A DNA stretch of 45,430 nucleotides from CAZDDI01 sp964504195 (GCA_964504195.1 CAZDDI010000033.1:1-45430), one strand, 5' to 3'; numbered from the stretch's first letter, positions 30,917-38,014 are shown. Translations and numbers: made by a program. Notes: a model not told the origin generated them from the letters alone.

Positions 30917-31185
30917 GCTTGTTAAGTGGTTTGTTATCGCAAGCGTTTGGCCGTGAGCCGATTCATTTGCTTGCGCGGCGTGACAAGTTTTTTCCGCAGC
31001 GTTTTCGCTGGCGGGGCCACGTTTACAACGTACAGGCGGTCACGCGCGCTTGGACCGAGACCCAACGCGGGGGTAAGGTCAAGCGGTATGGTTTTCGCGT
31101 GTATTGTCACGAGGGAAGTTTCATCCTCTACGAAGATGTGCTACGCCAGACCTGGTATCTGGATGCACAGGTTGGGTTGAGATGA
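30913..31185 (+). CDS. DUF6504-like small protein
   Basis: 90 residues. The layout FRWRGHVYNVQAVTRAWTE, then a basic turn, YGFRVYCHEGSFILYEDVL and TWYLDAQ resembles DUF6504, in which W-R-G-x-x-Y-x-V, F-R-V and L-Y-x-D-x(n)-W-x-L are spaced the same way. As far as I recall, DUF6504 genes often neighbour Y-family polymerase cassettes in actinobacteria, which would fit a damage-response operon. The assignment is from pattern memory only. It overlaps both neighbours by 4 bases. Confidence 0.6.
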   Translation: MSLLSGLLSQAFGREPIHLLARRDKFFPQRFRWRGHVYNVQAVTRAWTETQRGGKVKRYGFRVYCHEGSFILYEDVLRQTWYLDAQVGLR

Positions 31186-31421
31186 GTGTGGGATTGCTGT
31201 GGTACGACAATAGCGCTGAGGCTTTGCCGCAGAAGATTGAGCGGGCTGTGCGGCGCTATGAGGAACGTTTCGGGGCTGCGCCGAACGTCTGTTATGTGCA
31301 TCCGGCGGTGCTGCCCGATGGCGAGCAGCATATTAATCAGGTGACGGTGCGGGCATCGGGGCATGTGTTGCAGCATCACTTGTGGGTGGCGCACGAGGAA
31401 TCGCCGACTACAGGCGCGTGA
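31182..31421 (+). CDS. Unknown 79-residue protein closing the FtsK-like operon
   Basis: A small alpha/beta protein: LLWYDNSAEALPQKIERAV, a helix RRYEERFGAAPNVCYVHPAVL, then a strand pair QVTVRASGHVLQHHLWVAHE. The P-N-x-C-Y-V-H-P segment looks like an ordered site. The family is unknown to me. Its start overlaps the previous stop (ATGA) and its 3' end overlaps the convergent holA gene by 14 bases. Confidence 0.7.
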   Translation: MSVGLLWYDNSAEALPQKIERAVRRYEERFGAAPNVCYVHPAVLPDGEQHINQVTVRASGHVLQHHLWVAHEESPTTGA

Positions 31422-32391
31422 GCTCCGCCACGAGCAGGTCGAGTGCGGCTTCGGGTTGCAATTGCCCCTGCTTGATTGCTAGGTCGCTATCGAGCAACAA
31501 TGTATACGCCTGACGCAATTGTGCTTGGGTGAAGCTGGTCGCCTGGTCGCGGAGTTTGCCCCCTACAAATTCATGTTGCTTGAGCCGCTGCGCGATTTGG
31601 CTTCCTGAACTACGCTGGGTATCCATGAGCCAGCGCGCCTGAATCAGTAGGCGGAACTGCCGTGTCACCATCGCCATAATCCCCAATGGATGCTCCCCGG
31701 CATCCAACAACCGGTGCAAATGCTGCGCGGCCTGCCGGGGATCACGCTTTCCCAGCGCATCCACCAGTTTGAAGATCACATCAGCACTCATCACATACGG
31801 CGTCAACAGGCGTACATCCGCCACTGTGATGGCGCGCTCATCGCCGCGATAGGTGGCGAGCTTGCGCAATTCTTGATCGAGCAACCGCAAATCTGCCCCC
31901 AGGTTCTCAGCCAACAGCGCCGCTGCGGGACGCTCGATGGGGCTGCCATGCTGCTGTGCGCGTTCTACGATCCATTGCGGGAGTTCTCTCGGGTTGGGGA
32001 GTGGGAAACTGCGGATTTTGCCCTGCGTCTCTTCCTTGGCTAACTGCAACAAGGTGTGTTTGGCCGGCAGCGTCTTATCCTCCGTAAAAAGTACATGCGC
32101 TGTGGCGGGCAGGGTGGGGAGGTAGGTGAGTAGGTCAGGCAACCAGCGGTCATTGCTTTTACCCTTGCCCTTACCTTTATCTTTGCCCAAAGAATTGGGA
32201 ACGATAATCGTGCGCACATCAGCCAAGAAGGGCATGGTCGCGCAGGCGCGTTGGAGCTCGTTTAGGGTGAACGGCGCGGTCAATGTTTCCATGTTAAAGG
32301 TGGCCGTGTCGCCGGGCAGCAGTTTTCCCAGCAGCGCGCGCACTGCTTCCCTTAGTTCCAGGTTGTTTTCACCGTGATAAAGGTACCACAT
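31408..32391 (-). CDS. holA: DNA polymerase III delta subunit
   Basis: 327 residues. The clamp-loader subunit that opens the beta clamp. It begins WYLYHGENNLELREAVRALL, the HolA start, and has the family's VRTIIVP, AHVLFTEDK, LGADLRLLDQELRKLATY and HLHRLLDAGEHPLGIMAMVTRQFRLLIQ segments in order. A Lys/Gly-rich insert (GKDKGKGKGKSNDR) occupies a surface loop. The ATG overlaps the stop of the DUF6391 gene as ATGA, so it is coupled to a membrane-protein gene, an unusual partner. Confidence 0.95.
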   Translation of the reverse strand: MWYLYHGENNLELREAVRALLGKLLPGDTATFNMETLTAPFTLNELQRACATMPFLADVRTIIVPNSLGKDKGKGKGKSNDRWLPDLLTYLPTLPATAHVLFTEDKTLPAKHTLLQLAKEETQGKIRSFPLPNPRELPQWIVERAQQHGSPIERPAAALLAENLGADLRLLDQELRKLATYRGDERAITVADVRLLTPYVMSADVIFKLVDALGKRDPRQAAQHLHRLLDAGEHPLGIMAMVTRQFRLLIQARWLMDTQRSSGSQIAQRLKQHEFVGGKLRDQATSFTQAQLRQAYTLLLDSDLAIKQGQLQPEAALDLLVAELTRL

Positions 32392-32891
32392 CAGGCATAC
32401 CGTATGTTGACGTTAATCCGTTGTAGTTTTCCCTGATGGACGGTGAAGACCGACGCGAGCTCTGCCGCTGCGATGTGAGGATCAACCGTAACGTGGGTTT
32501 GGAGCCATACACCTAGCGGGCGCGCCAATAGGATGAGCACGGCGTTGATCAGCACGGCAGTAGGGAAACGCTCGATGCGCTGGCGCAGCGTCATGCGTGG
32601 GCTGCCCAGGCTCACGAGCGTGCCCAACGTGGTCAGGCCAGCCGTGGCGATTAGGCCGGTGCCGCAATTGGAATGGATTGCCAGCTCGTGTTGCCCGGCC
32701 TTGAGACGGCGCAAAGCTTCTGTTACCGCAGTTACTACATCTGCAGTCGCTAGATTGGTGTAGAGCGTAAACCCCAGCACGCGCGAGAAGCCCACGATGT
32801 AGGCTTCAGCATATTGTTGGGTGAGTAAGTTGATCGTGGCATGTTCTAAAGCATGGTTTCGGCGTAATCGCCGGGGCAGGTTAAGCATCAT
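32391..32891 (-). CDS. DUF6391 family membrane protein
   Basis: About 166 residues. The start RRNHALEHATINLL, GFSRVLGFTLYTNL and the motif HSNCGTGLIATAG fit DUF6391, a family of unknown function. A central membrane-like segment (TAGLTTLGTLVSLGSP) and a second one (FPTAVLINAVLILLARPLGVWLQ) suggest membrane association. ATG 32891 lies 7 bases after AAGGAG; an upstream ATG at 32897 overlaps the sortase stop but sits only one base after that site. It is coupled to sortase and to holA. Confidence 0.8.
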   Translation of the reverse strand: MMLNLPRRLRRNHALEHATINLLTQQYAEAYIVGFSRVLGFTLYTNLATADVVTAVTEALRRLKAGQHELAIHSNCGTGLIATAGLTTLGTLVSLGSPRMTLRQRIERFPTAVLINAVLILLARPLGVWLQTHVTVDPHIAAAELASVFTVHQGKLQRINVNIRYA

Positions 32892-32893
32892 AA

Positions 32894-33706
32894 TCATTCT
32901 CCTTGCAAGTGCATTAACTCAGACGCCAGCGCAGGAAAGGCGATGACAAGTAGTCGGTAGCGTGTGCTGCTGTAGGGGTGGCACGTTACCAGGGTCAGGC
33001 GTTCATCCAGTGTGGATTGGATGTAGCGTGCATTTTCCAGTCGCACTTCTAGCGGTTGGTCGGCTTCCTGGAGGATGTAGATGGCGTTCACGATGTAGGT
33101 ATGTAGTGAGCCATCTTGTCCTTCAAGGATGATGGTATCGTCGGGTTGGAGCTTGTAGAGGTCGCGGAAGACTTCTCCACGGGTGGTGTTGTGGCCGTTG
33201 AGCACCGTGTTGCCGCTGACACCGAGCAGGGCAGAGGAGTCATGCCAGCCGACGGCTTTCCAGTCTGGCACCTGCCAGGTAGGTTGCGCATTCACCATTT
33301 CCCAGCCGATAGGAACAACGGGCGCTTCGAGATTCAAGGTGGGGATGCGGATGTAGGTTGGTTCGACGCCAGTTGGAGTGGGGGTGGGGGTGACCGTGGG
33401 CAGCGGGGCGGGCGTTTCCGGTGCAATGCCGCTCACTGCTGGAGGCGGCGTTGGAGTAGGAGTGGGCGGTTCCGGTTGCAGTAAGTCTGCTACTGAGTAT
33501 ACTTCTTCACCGAACGGCAATATCTCTTGCGCTCCGGGATTGGTAGCGGTAAGTAGCGGGGCCGGGGCAATCTCGGAAGTGTAACGTAAGCTGTCAAAGT
33601 ACGGCGCAAAGGTAGGAAAGCTGAGCAAAATGCCGAGGAATAGCAAGGCCACGCCTGACCAGATGGCGACACTGGCAAATTTTAACAGCTGGTACGATTT
33701 GACCAT
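32894..33706 (-). CDS. Sortase family transpeptidase
   Basis: 270 residues. One N-terminal membrane helix (about 10-30), a Pro/Thr-rich stalk (75-115), then the sortase barrel. The catalytic triad is visible: H172 in LNGHN, C242 in LTLVTC, R249 in STRYR. The TLxTC motif and N-terminal anchor fit class D/E-like sortases, which cleave a sorting signal in exported proteins. No substrate with an LPXTG-type tail is evident nearby. In bacteria without classical peptidoglycan anchoring the role is uncertain. The start is close to a GAGGA sequence. Confidence 0.9.
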   Translation of the reverse strand: MVKSYQLLKFASVAIWSGVALLFLGILLSFPTFAPYFDSLRYTSEIAPAPLLTATNPGAQEILPFGEEVYSVADLLQPEPPTPTPTPPPAVSGIAPETPAPLPTVTPTPTPTGVEPTYIRIPTLNLEAPVVPIGWEMVNAQPTWQVPDWKAVGWHDSSALLGVSGNTVLNGHNTTRGEVFRDLYKLQPDDTIILEGQDGSLHTYIVNAIYILQEADQPLEVRLENARYIQSTLDERLTLVTCHPYSSTRYRLLVIAFPALASELMHLQGE

Positions 33707-33892
33707 TCCTCACGATTCTCCTCGGCTTTGACTCCAATAAGTGTATCAAAGGTATTATACCCATTTTCAAACAGGAGACAACCAAAGGGAAGGATATTGC
33801 TTGTGGTATCCCTTCGCGCATCTGATGGGAGATTTTTCCTGGCAGGGCTATTACATTTGCCCACTTTGTGGCAGAAATGTGGCCCAAAGGCG
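33707..33892. other. Intergenic stretch upstream of the sortase gene
   Basis: No supported gene. Short frames on both strands lack ribosome binding sites. TATTATACC near 33753 resembles a -10 element but has no clear partner. Confidence 0.35.
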
Positions 33893-34002
33893 TTACCACA
33901 AACTATAGGTGGTAACTTGAGTTAAGATAAGATTTGAGCCGACTGTAGGTGATTCCTCAGCACATCTACTGTATTCCAAACTGGGGTTATGGTTTGTGGT
34001 AA
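33893..34002. mobile_element. MITE-like element, 110 bp
   Basis: The ends TTACCACAAACTATA (from 33893) and TATGGTTTGTGGTAA (to 34002) are inverted copies with one mismatch over 15 bases. The left end also forms an internal hairpin with GTGGTAAC (33909-33916). GCG flanks both sides (33890-33892 and 34003-34005), a possible 3-bp target duplication. There is no coding capacity. The 180 bases that follow hold no supported gene. Confidence 0.5.
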
Positions 34003-34180
34003 GCGTACACATGAGCGGACGCGGGTGCATCTGTTTGGAGATGTGAATCCAGCGATTATGTTACTATGCCCCGCTAGTGGTATAGGTTTGGTAGCGGGTA
34101 TTGAGGGGACAGCCTCTGTCACGTCGAGCAGGGCGCAGGCCGTGAATGGTGACGCATTCTCTAAATACCGCCATTTACAA

Positions 34181-34210
34181 CCGGGCCATAGTCAATTGAC
34201 TGTGGCCCGG
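34181..34210 (-). terminator. Hairpin downstream of hpt
   Basis: CCGGGCCATAGTCAA and TTGACTGTGGCCCGG form a 30-base near-perfect palindrome. It begins about 20 bases after the hpt stop on the minus strand. The following TTGTAAATGG is only weakly T-rich. Confidence 0.6.
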
Positions 34211-34232
34211 TGTGTGTGATGGGGGATAGCGA

Positions 34233-34784
34233 TTAGTCTTTGGTATAAACTTCTGGCTTGAGGATGCCGATGTAGGGCAGGTTGCGATATTGTTCGGCGT
34301 AATCCAGCCCGTAACCTAGCACAAACTCATCCGGCACCTCGAAGCCGACGAAATCGGTGGGGACTTCCATCTCGCGACGATCGGGCTTGTTGAGTAAGGT
34401 TGCTATGCGCAGGCTGGCCGGATTGCGGGTACTGAAGTTGCGTACAATGTAGTTTAGCGTGCGTCCGGAATCCACAATATCCTCCACAATTACCACATGC
34501 CGCCCTTCGATGTTGGTCTCCAAGTCGAGTAGGATCCGCACCACGCCGCTGCTCTTGGTGCTCTTGCCGTAGCTGGAGACTTCCATGAATTCTACTTCGT
34601 GACGGAAGGTGAGATGGCGTGTCAAATCGGCCAGGAAGATGAACGCCCCCTTGAGAATGCACACCAGCAGGGGCGGTTCAACGTCGCTATAAACTTGATT
34701 CATCTCCTTAGCCAGGGCCTTGATGCGTGTTTGGAGGTCTTCTTCGGAGATCAGAACTTTGGCGATGTCATCGAACATGGTCAT
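34233..34784 (-). CDS. hpt: Hypoxanthine phosphoribosyltransferase, copy 2
   Basis: 183 residues. Makes IMP/GMP from hypoxanthine/guanine and PRPP. The PRPP-binding loop reads VVIVEDIVDSGRTL, LLVCILKGAFIFLADLTR is the family N-terminal core, and the base-pocket end DFVGFEVPDEFVLGYGLDYAEQYRNLPYIGIL is complete. ATG 34784 has AAGGAGT upstream. It follows a paralogue by 11 bases. The two share the fold and motif order but differ widely in sequence, so they are not a recent duplicate and may prefer different purines. Confidence 0.95.
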   Translation of the reverse strand: MTMFDDIAKVLISEEDLQTRIKALAKEMNQVYSDVEPPLLVCILKGAFIFLADLTRHLTFRHEVEFMEVSSYGKSTKSSGVVRILLDLETNIEGRHVVIVEDIVDSGRTLNYIVRNFSTRNPASLRIATLLNKPDRREMEVPTDFVGFEVPDEFVLGYGLDYAEQYRNLPYIGILKPEVYTKD

Positions 34785-34795
34785 GTTGGGACTCC

Positions 34796-35353
34796 TTACT
34801 TTTGATAAGCGGCGGGCTTTAGTGCCGCGATATAGGGTAGGGTGCGGAAGCGGTCGGCAAAATCCAGGCCGTAGCCCACCACCCAAACATCAGGGATCTC
34901 GAACCCGACATAATCTACCGGTACATGGACAATGCGGCGCTCCGGTTTGCTCAACAGGACACAGGTACGCAGTGAGGCCGGCTGCCGTGCTCCGAAAATA
35001 CGTTGTAGATAGCTAAGTGTGTAGCCTGTGTCAAGAATGTCTTCAACGATGAGCACATGCCGTCTGGACACATCGGCCCGGGTGTCCATAATCATCCGCA
35101 CTGAGCCAGAGGCTTCGGCTGTGTCAGCGTAGCTGGAGAGGGCGATGAAGTCTACGCGATGAGGTACGGTGAGCCGTCGGCTCAGGTCGGCCATAAAGAT
35201 GAACGAGCCTTTGAGTACGCCGATGAGTAGCAGGTCCTCGTTGCGGACGCCTGTGTAATCGGTGCTGATGGTATCGGCCAGCGATTGCACGCGCGTGGCG
35301 ATGGTGGCTTCATCCAATAGAACGGATTCAATGGAATCAGGTAAGGTATTCAT
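34796..35353 (-). CDS. hpt: Hypoxanthine phosphoribosyltransferase, copy 1
   Basis: 185 residues. Core segments: LLLIGVLKGSFIFMADLSRR, VLIVEDILDTGYTLSYLQ (PRPP loop, with Tyr where the paralogue has Arg), KPERRIVHVPVDYVGFEIPD and WVVGYGLDFADRFRTLPYIA. ATG 35353 with GGAGACCT upstream is chosen over a 54-base extension. It is placed directly after thymidine kinase, forming a nucleotide-salvage operon tdk-hpt-hpt. Confidence 0.95.
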   Translation of the reverse strand: MNTLPDSIESVLLDEATIATRVQSLADTISTDYTGVRNEDLLLIGVLKGSFIFMADLSRRLTVPHRVDFIALSSYADTAEASGSVRMIMDTRADVSRRHVLIVEDILDTGYTLSYLQRIFGARQPASLRTCVLLSKPERRIVHVPVDYVGFEIPDVWVVGYGLDFADRFRTLPYIAALKPAAYQK

Positions 35354-35361
35354 AGGTCTCC

Positions 35362-35952
35362 TTACTGTGTGTGTGGGCCGCGCGGCACGATATGGCAGCC
35401 GCGACAACGGGCTTCGTAGACTTCGCTCGCGCCGACCAGTACGATAGGGTCGTCATAATGGGCTGGTTGTCCATTGATGAGGCGCTGTGAACGGCTGGCC
35501 GGTCCGCCACACTGGATGCAGATCGCCTGCAGCTTATCTGTACGCTCGGCAACTGCCAGCAGGCGTGGCATTGGGCCGAACGGCTCGCCGCGAAAGTCCA
35601 TATCCAGGCCCGCACAGATAATACGCCGCCCGGCGTTGCTCAGTTCGGTGCATAGGTCAACCACAGCTTCGGTGAAGAACTGGATTTCGTCAATGGCGAT
35701 GACGGTGGCTTCTGGAGAGAGTAACTGGCGTATCTCTGCTGTGGAGTTGACGGGGATGGCGTTTTGTTGGAGGCCGTTGTGTGAGGCGATGGCTTCGGAG
35801 GTGTAGCGCAAGTCAATGGCTGGTTTGAAGACTTGCACATGTTGGCGGGCGATCTCGGCGCGGCGTACCCGGCGGATGAGTTCCTCAGTTTTGCCGCTAA
35901 ACATGCTGCCGCATACGACTTCAATCCACCCGCCGCTGGGCATTCCATACAT
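35362..35952 (-). CDS. tdk: Thymidine kinase
   Basis: 196 residues, type II TK. Phosphorylates thymidine with ATP. P-loop GSMFSGKT (15-22), the Mg-binding VIAIDEIQFF, and the lasso region with a structural zinc site (CIQCGG and CRGCH) are present. The active site Tyr-containing loop (ASEVYEARC) matches the family. ATG 35952 has AGGAG at 8 bases; ATG 35943 is an alternative. It leads the two hpt genes with an 8-base gap. Confidence 0.96.
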   Translation of the reverse strand: MYGMPSGGWIEVVCGSMFSGKTEELIRRVRRAEIARQHVQVFKPAIDLRYTSEAIASHNGLQQNAIPVNSTAEIRQLLSPEATVIAIDEIQFFTEAVVDLCTELSNAGRRIICAGLDMDFRGEPFGPMPRLLAVAERTDKLQAICIQCGGPASRSQRLINGQPAHYDDPIVLVGASEVYEARCRGCHIVPRGPHTQ

Positions 35953-36003
35953 GAATCATTCTCCTGTGACGCAAATCAAGGTTATTATGCTTGCAGAGTA
36001 GAT

Positions 36004-36040
36004 AAAAAAAGCGGGGCAGGTTTTGAATGCCTGCCCCGCT
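36004..36040 (-). terminator. Intrinsic terminator of the rplU-rpmA-rpmE operon
   Basis: On the minus strand AGCGGGGCAGG pairs with CCTGCCCCGCT around a 9-base loop and is followed by TTTTTTT. It starts about 10 bases after the rpmE stop. Confidence 0.9.
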
Positions 36041-36050
36041 GATTGGGTGC

Positions 36051-36548
36051 TTAAGCAGCTGTGGCGGGGAGCGGTTCGGATGTACCGTCCGTATCGCCGG
36101 GGAGCACATATCCCCGCCCGCGGAGCGTTTTCTTAAGATCTGCCAGGGCCTTTAGCCCGAAGCCTTTGATGTCGGTCAGGGCTTCATCCCCACCTGTTTC
36201 CAGGCGTGTGATGAGATCGGCTACGGTCTCGATGCCGTCCTCACGCAGGATTTTGGTGAAACGCTGGGGCAGCTTTAGATCTGCAATGGCGAGAGTGGGC
36301 GAAACTTGCACGCTCTGGCGTTGTTCAGCTTCGCGGATGGCCTCTTCGCGTGCGCGCAGACGGCGCATGAAGCGATCCACTTGGCCTTCGGTGTCTACGA
36401 TGCGTTGCTCGCCGGTGAAGAAGGGGTGGCATTTCGAGCACACGTCGGTGCGGAATTCTGGTACGGTCGCGCCAACTTTCCAGGTGTTGCCACAAGCGCA
36501 TAACACGGTAGATTCAGGATACCATTGGGGATGAATATCTGGTTTCAT
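36051..36548 (-). CDS. rpmE: Ribosomal protein L31 fused to an alpha-CTD-like domain
   Basis: 165 residues, over twice the usual L31 length. Residues 1-70 are a zinc-binding L31 with the four-cysteine set C17, C19, C37 and C40 and the typical HPFFTGEQRIVDTEGQVDRF. A charged helical linker (65-82) leads to residues 86-148, which match the RNA polymerase alpha C-terminal domain: IADLKLPQRFTKIL, DGIETVADLI, then the helix-hairpin-helix IKGFGLKALADLKKTL. An acidic, Thr/Pro tail ends it. The ATG overlaps the rpmA stop (ATGA). The domain probably binds nucleic acid or protein; its role on the ribosome is unknown. Confidence 0.9.
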   Translation of the reverse strand: MKPDIHPQWYPESTVLCACGNTWKVGATVPEFRTDVCSKCHPFFTGEQRIVDTEGQVDRFMRRLRAREEAIREAEQRQSVQVSPTLAIADLKLPQRFTKILREDGIETVADLITRLETGGDEALTDIKGFGLKALADLKKTLRGRGYVLPGDTDGTSEPLPATAA

Positions 36549-36808
36549 TGGGCTATGTTCTCCTGAGCTACGTCAATATTGACCCGTTTACGTCCGCGCA
36601 CTACATCGTAGCGCACTTTACCATTGGACATGGCGAAGAGCGTGTAATCGCGCCCCATGCCCACGTTGACACCGGGGATGATGCGCATCCCAACTTGTCG
36701 GACGATGATGTTGCCGGTGATGACCGCTTCACCGCCATATTTCTTCACGCCGCGACGCTTGGAGTTGCTGTCCCGGCCATTGCTGCCAGATGTTTTCTTG
36801 CGCGCCAT
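36545..36808 (-). CDS. rpmA: Ribosomal protein L27
   Basis: 87 residues. 50S protein whose N-terminus reaches the peptidyl transferase centre. The sequence starts MARKKTSGSNGRDSNSKRRG, the mature-type start without the Firmicutes cleaved extension, then KKYGGEAVITGNIIVRQ and VGMGRDYTLFA. GGGAG precedes the ATG. It is second in the rplU-rpmA-rpmE operon. In many bacteria obg follows rpmA; here rpmE takes that position. Confidence 0.97.
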   Translation of the reverse strand: MARKKTSGSNGRDSNSKRRGVKKYGGEAVITGNIIVRQVGMRIIPGVNVGMGRDYTLFAMSNGKVRYDVVRGRKRVNIDVAQENIAQ

Positions 36809-36812
36809 GTCT

Positions 36813-37130
36813 CTACGCTCCCTTCACAATCTCATCAATGCGCAGGCGCATGTAGGTCTGCCGATGACCCTGCCGACGCCGATAGCGCTCTTTGGGCTTG
36901 TATTTGAAGATGCGGATTTTGGGGCCGCGAAATTCTTCCAGAATGGTAGCACGGACCTGGGCTCCCGGCACGGTGGGCTGCCCGACCCGCACGTCATTCT
37001 CATCAGCCACCAGGTAAACCTGCTCGAATGTAATCTGTTCGCCAATCGGTAGCGCCAGGCGCTCAACAATGAGATCCTTGCCTACGATGGCTTTGTACTG
37101 GTGCGTGCCAGATTGAACAACTGCGTACAC
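36813..37130 (-). CDS. rplU: Ribosomal protein L21
   Basis: 105 residues, the family length, starting from GTG 37130: MYAVVQSGTHQYK. GGGGAGG lies 7 bases upstream, which settles the start; an upstream in-frame ATG at 37190 would fall inside the promoter. Other hallmarks are VYLVADENDVRVGQP and the RNA-binding KYKPKERYRRRQGHRQTYMRLRI-type C-terminal pattern. It heads the operon under its own consensus promoter with a leader hairpin. Confidence 0.95.
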   Translation of the reverse strand: MYAVVQSGTHQYKAIVGKDLIVERLALPIGEQITFEQVYLVADENDVRVGQPTVPGAQVRATILEEFRGPKIRIFKYKPKERYRRRQGHRQTYMRLRIDEIVKGA

Positions 37131-37157
37131 GATGTAACCTCCCCTATACACAATAGA

Positions 37158-37180
37158 AGCCGAACCTTTAGAGGTCGGCT
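37158..37180 (-). promoter_or_regulatory. Leader hairpin before rplU
   Basis: The untranslated leader contains AGCCGACCT paired with AGGTTCGGCT around a short A/T loop, between the promoter and ribosome binding site. The position fits a ribosomal-protein leader that could bind L21 for autoregulation, but this is inference. Confidence 0.5.
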
Positions 37181-37188
37181 GCGAGGAC

Positions 37189-37216
37189 ATTATATCCGTT
37201 AGGGGAAATTTGTCAA
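37189..37216 (-). promoter_or_regulatory. Promoter of the rplU operon
   Basis: On the minus strand TTGACA (37216-37211), 16 bases, TATAAT (37194-37189). Both hexamers are consensus and the start of rplU lies about 55 bases downstream. Confidence 0.85.
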
Positions 37217-37259
37217 CAACGAAATGGGGGGAACTGACTATTTTGGTAATCGTTACGCT

Positions 37260-37619
37260 TCACCCTTCAAATATGTGATCATCGGATGTGCCGCCCGCGA
37301 CGGCGATGGGTGTGTGACCGAACCGCTGCATTCGTGCCAGCCCCATCAGCGAGTAGGTGCCCACTTGCAGGCTGTTCGAGGTGGGATCGAAGCCGATATA
37401 GGCCGTGACCTTGTCTTTGGCAAGCGTCTCTTGCAAGCCATCCGTGAAATCGTACACCAGTCCGCGCCATTTGAATTGGGTATGTTTCATTTCAGTTATG
37501 AACGAAGACTGGCACGGTCGGAGACTGGCCAGAGCAGGCTGGGGCCGGTCTCCGACCGCGCCCCTCTTAACTCAGATGAAACACACCCATTTGAATTCAT
37601 CGAAGATGTTCATGCGCAT
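37260..37619 (-). pseudogene. tyrS: Tyrosyl-tRNA synthetase N-terminal fragment, split by a MITE
   Basis: When the 111-bp insertion and one target copy are removed, the frame from ATG 37619/37613 reads MNIFDEFKWRGLVYDFTDGL, then KVTAYIGFDPTSNSLQVGT and LMGLARMQRFGHTPIAVAGG, about 80 residues of TyrRS. The HIGH-type signature is changed to QVGT, and the rest of the enzyme is missing. The last 35 or so bases do not belong to tyrS: they match the 3' end of the FAD oxidase gene at 38401. It is therefore a remnant; the working tyrS must be elsewhere. Confidence 0.85.
37478..37588. mobile_element. MITE, 111 bp, with 9-bp target duplication
   Basis: The terminal repeats of 21 bases (37478-37498 and 37568-37588) match at 18 positions; they start GGGTRTGTTTCAT. 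ATTTGAATT is present on both sides (37469-37477 and 37589-37597). The interior forms a second hairpin, GGTCGGAGACTGGCC with GGCCGGTCTCCGACC. There is no coding capacity. Excision restores a TyrRS reading frame, which proves insertion. Confidence 0.9.
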
Positions 37620-37702
37620 GTCTCTACCCGCAGCGGGTGCGCTGCATCAGAATAGCCCATTGTACCATGTCTTTGAGGCTATTGGAAAGCGTGTATTTAC
37701 CA

Positions 37703-37742
37703 AAACGCAGTGGCGGGGCACAATTTCCCCGCCACTGCGTTT
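37703..37742 (-). terminator. Strong hairpin terminator
   Basis: Arms of 16 bases, AAACGCAGTGGCGGGG (37703-37718) and its complement (37727-37742), with an 8-base loop. It lies about 27 bases past the stop of the antitoxin gene at 37769 and could terminate from both sides. Confidence 0.8.
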
Positions 37743-37768
37743 ACAAAACCACCGTTAGCCGACTTAAC

Positions 37769-38014
37769 TCAAGCAAAAACCTCAACTGGCACACGCAATT
37801 CCGCCTGCGGTATGGCAGTACCTGCGATGAACATATTAAAACGCGCCTCGATAGCTAATAGCACCTCACCGGCATAGTAGCGTTCGCCACAATGCAGACA
37901 AACTTCGCAGGGCACATCGCGTACTACCAGATAGGTGCCCCTTCGACGATAGATATATTCCACCTGACGCATCTCAAAATCCGTGCTTCCACATATGTGA
38001 CAGTATTCGTTCAT
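37769..38014 (-). CDS. YgiT-type zinc-finger antitoxin
   Basis: 81 residues with the YgiT/MqsA-type zinc finger: CHICGS near the start and CEVCLHCGERYY near residue 38. It has the short C-terminus of the Chloroflexi/cyanobacterial YgiT class and lacks the HTH half of MqsA. AGGAG precedes ATG 38014. It follows the DUF4258 gene by 23 bases, the known pairing in which the zinc-finger protein neutralises the toxin. Confidence 0.88.
   Translation of the reverse strand: MNEYCHICGSTDFEMRQVEYIYRRRGTYLVVRDVPCEVCLHCGERYYAGEVLLAIEARFNMFIAGTAIPQAELRVPVEVFA

Noticed and set aside
28132..31421. FtsK-like operon as cargo of the insertion sequence
   Set aside because: The IS right terminal repeat ends at 29402, before the operon promoter; no matching terminus was seen after 31421.
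33989..34219. 76-codon plus-strand frame
   Set aside because: It starts in the arm of the MITE-like element and ends in a hairpin; no ribosome binding site and no resemblance to a known protein.
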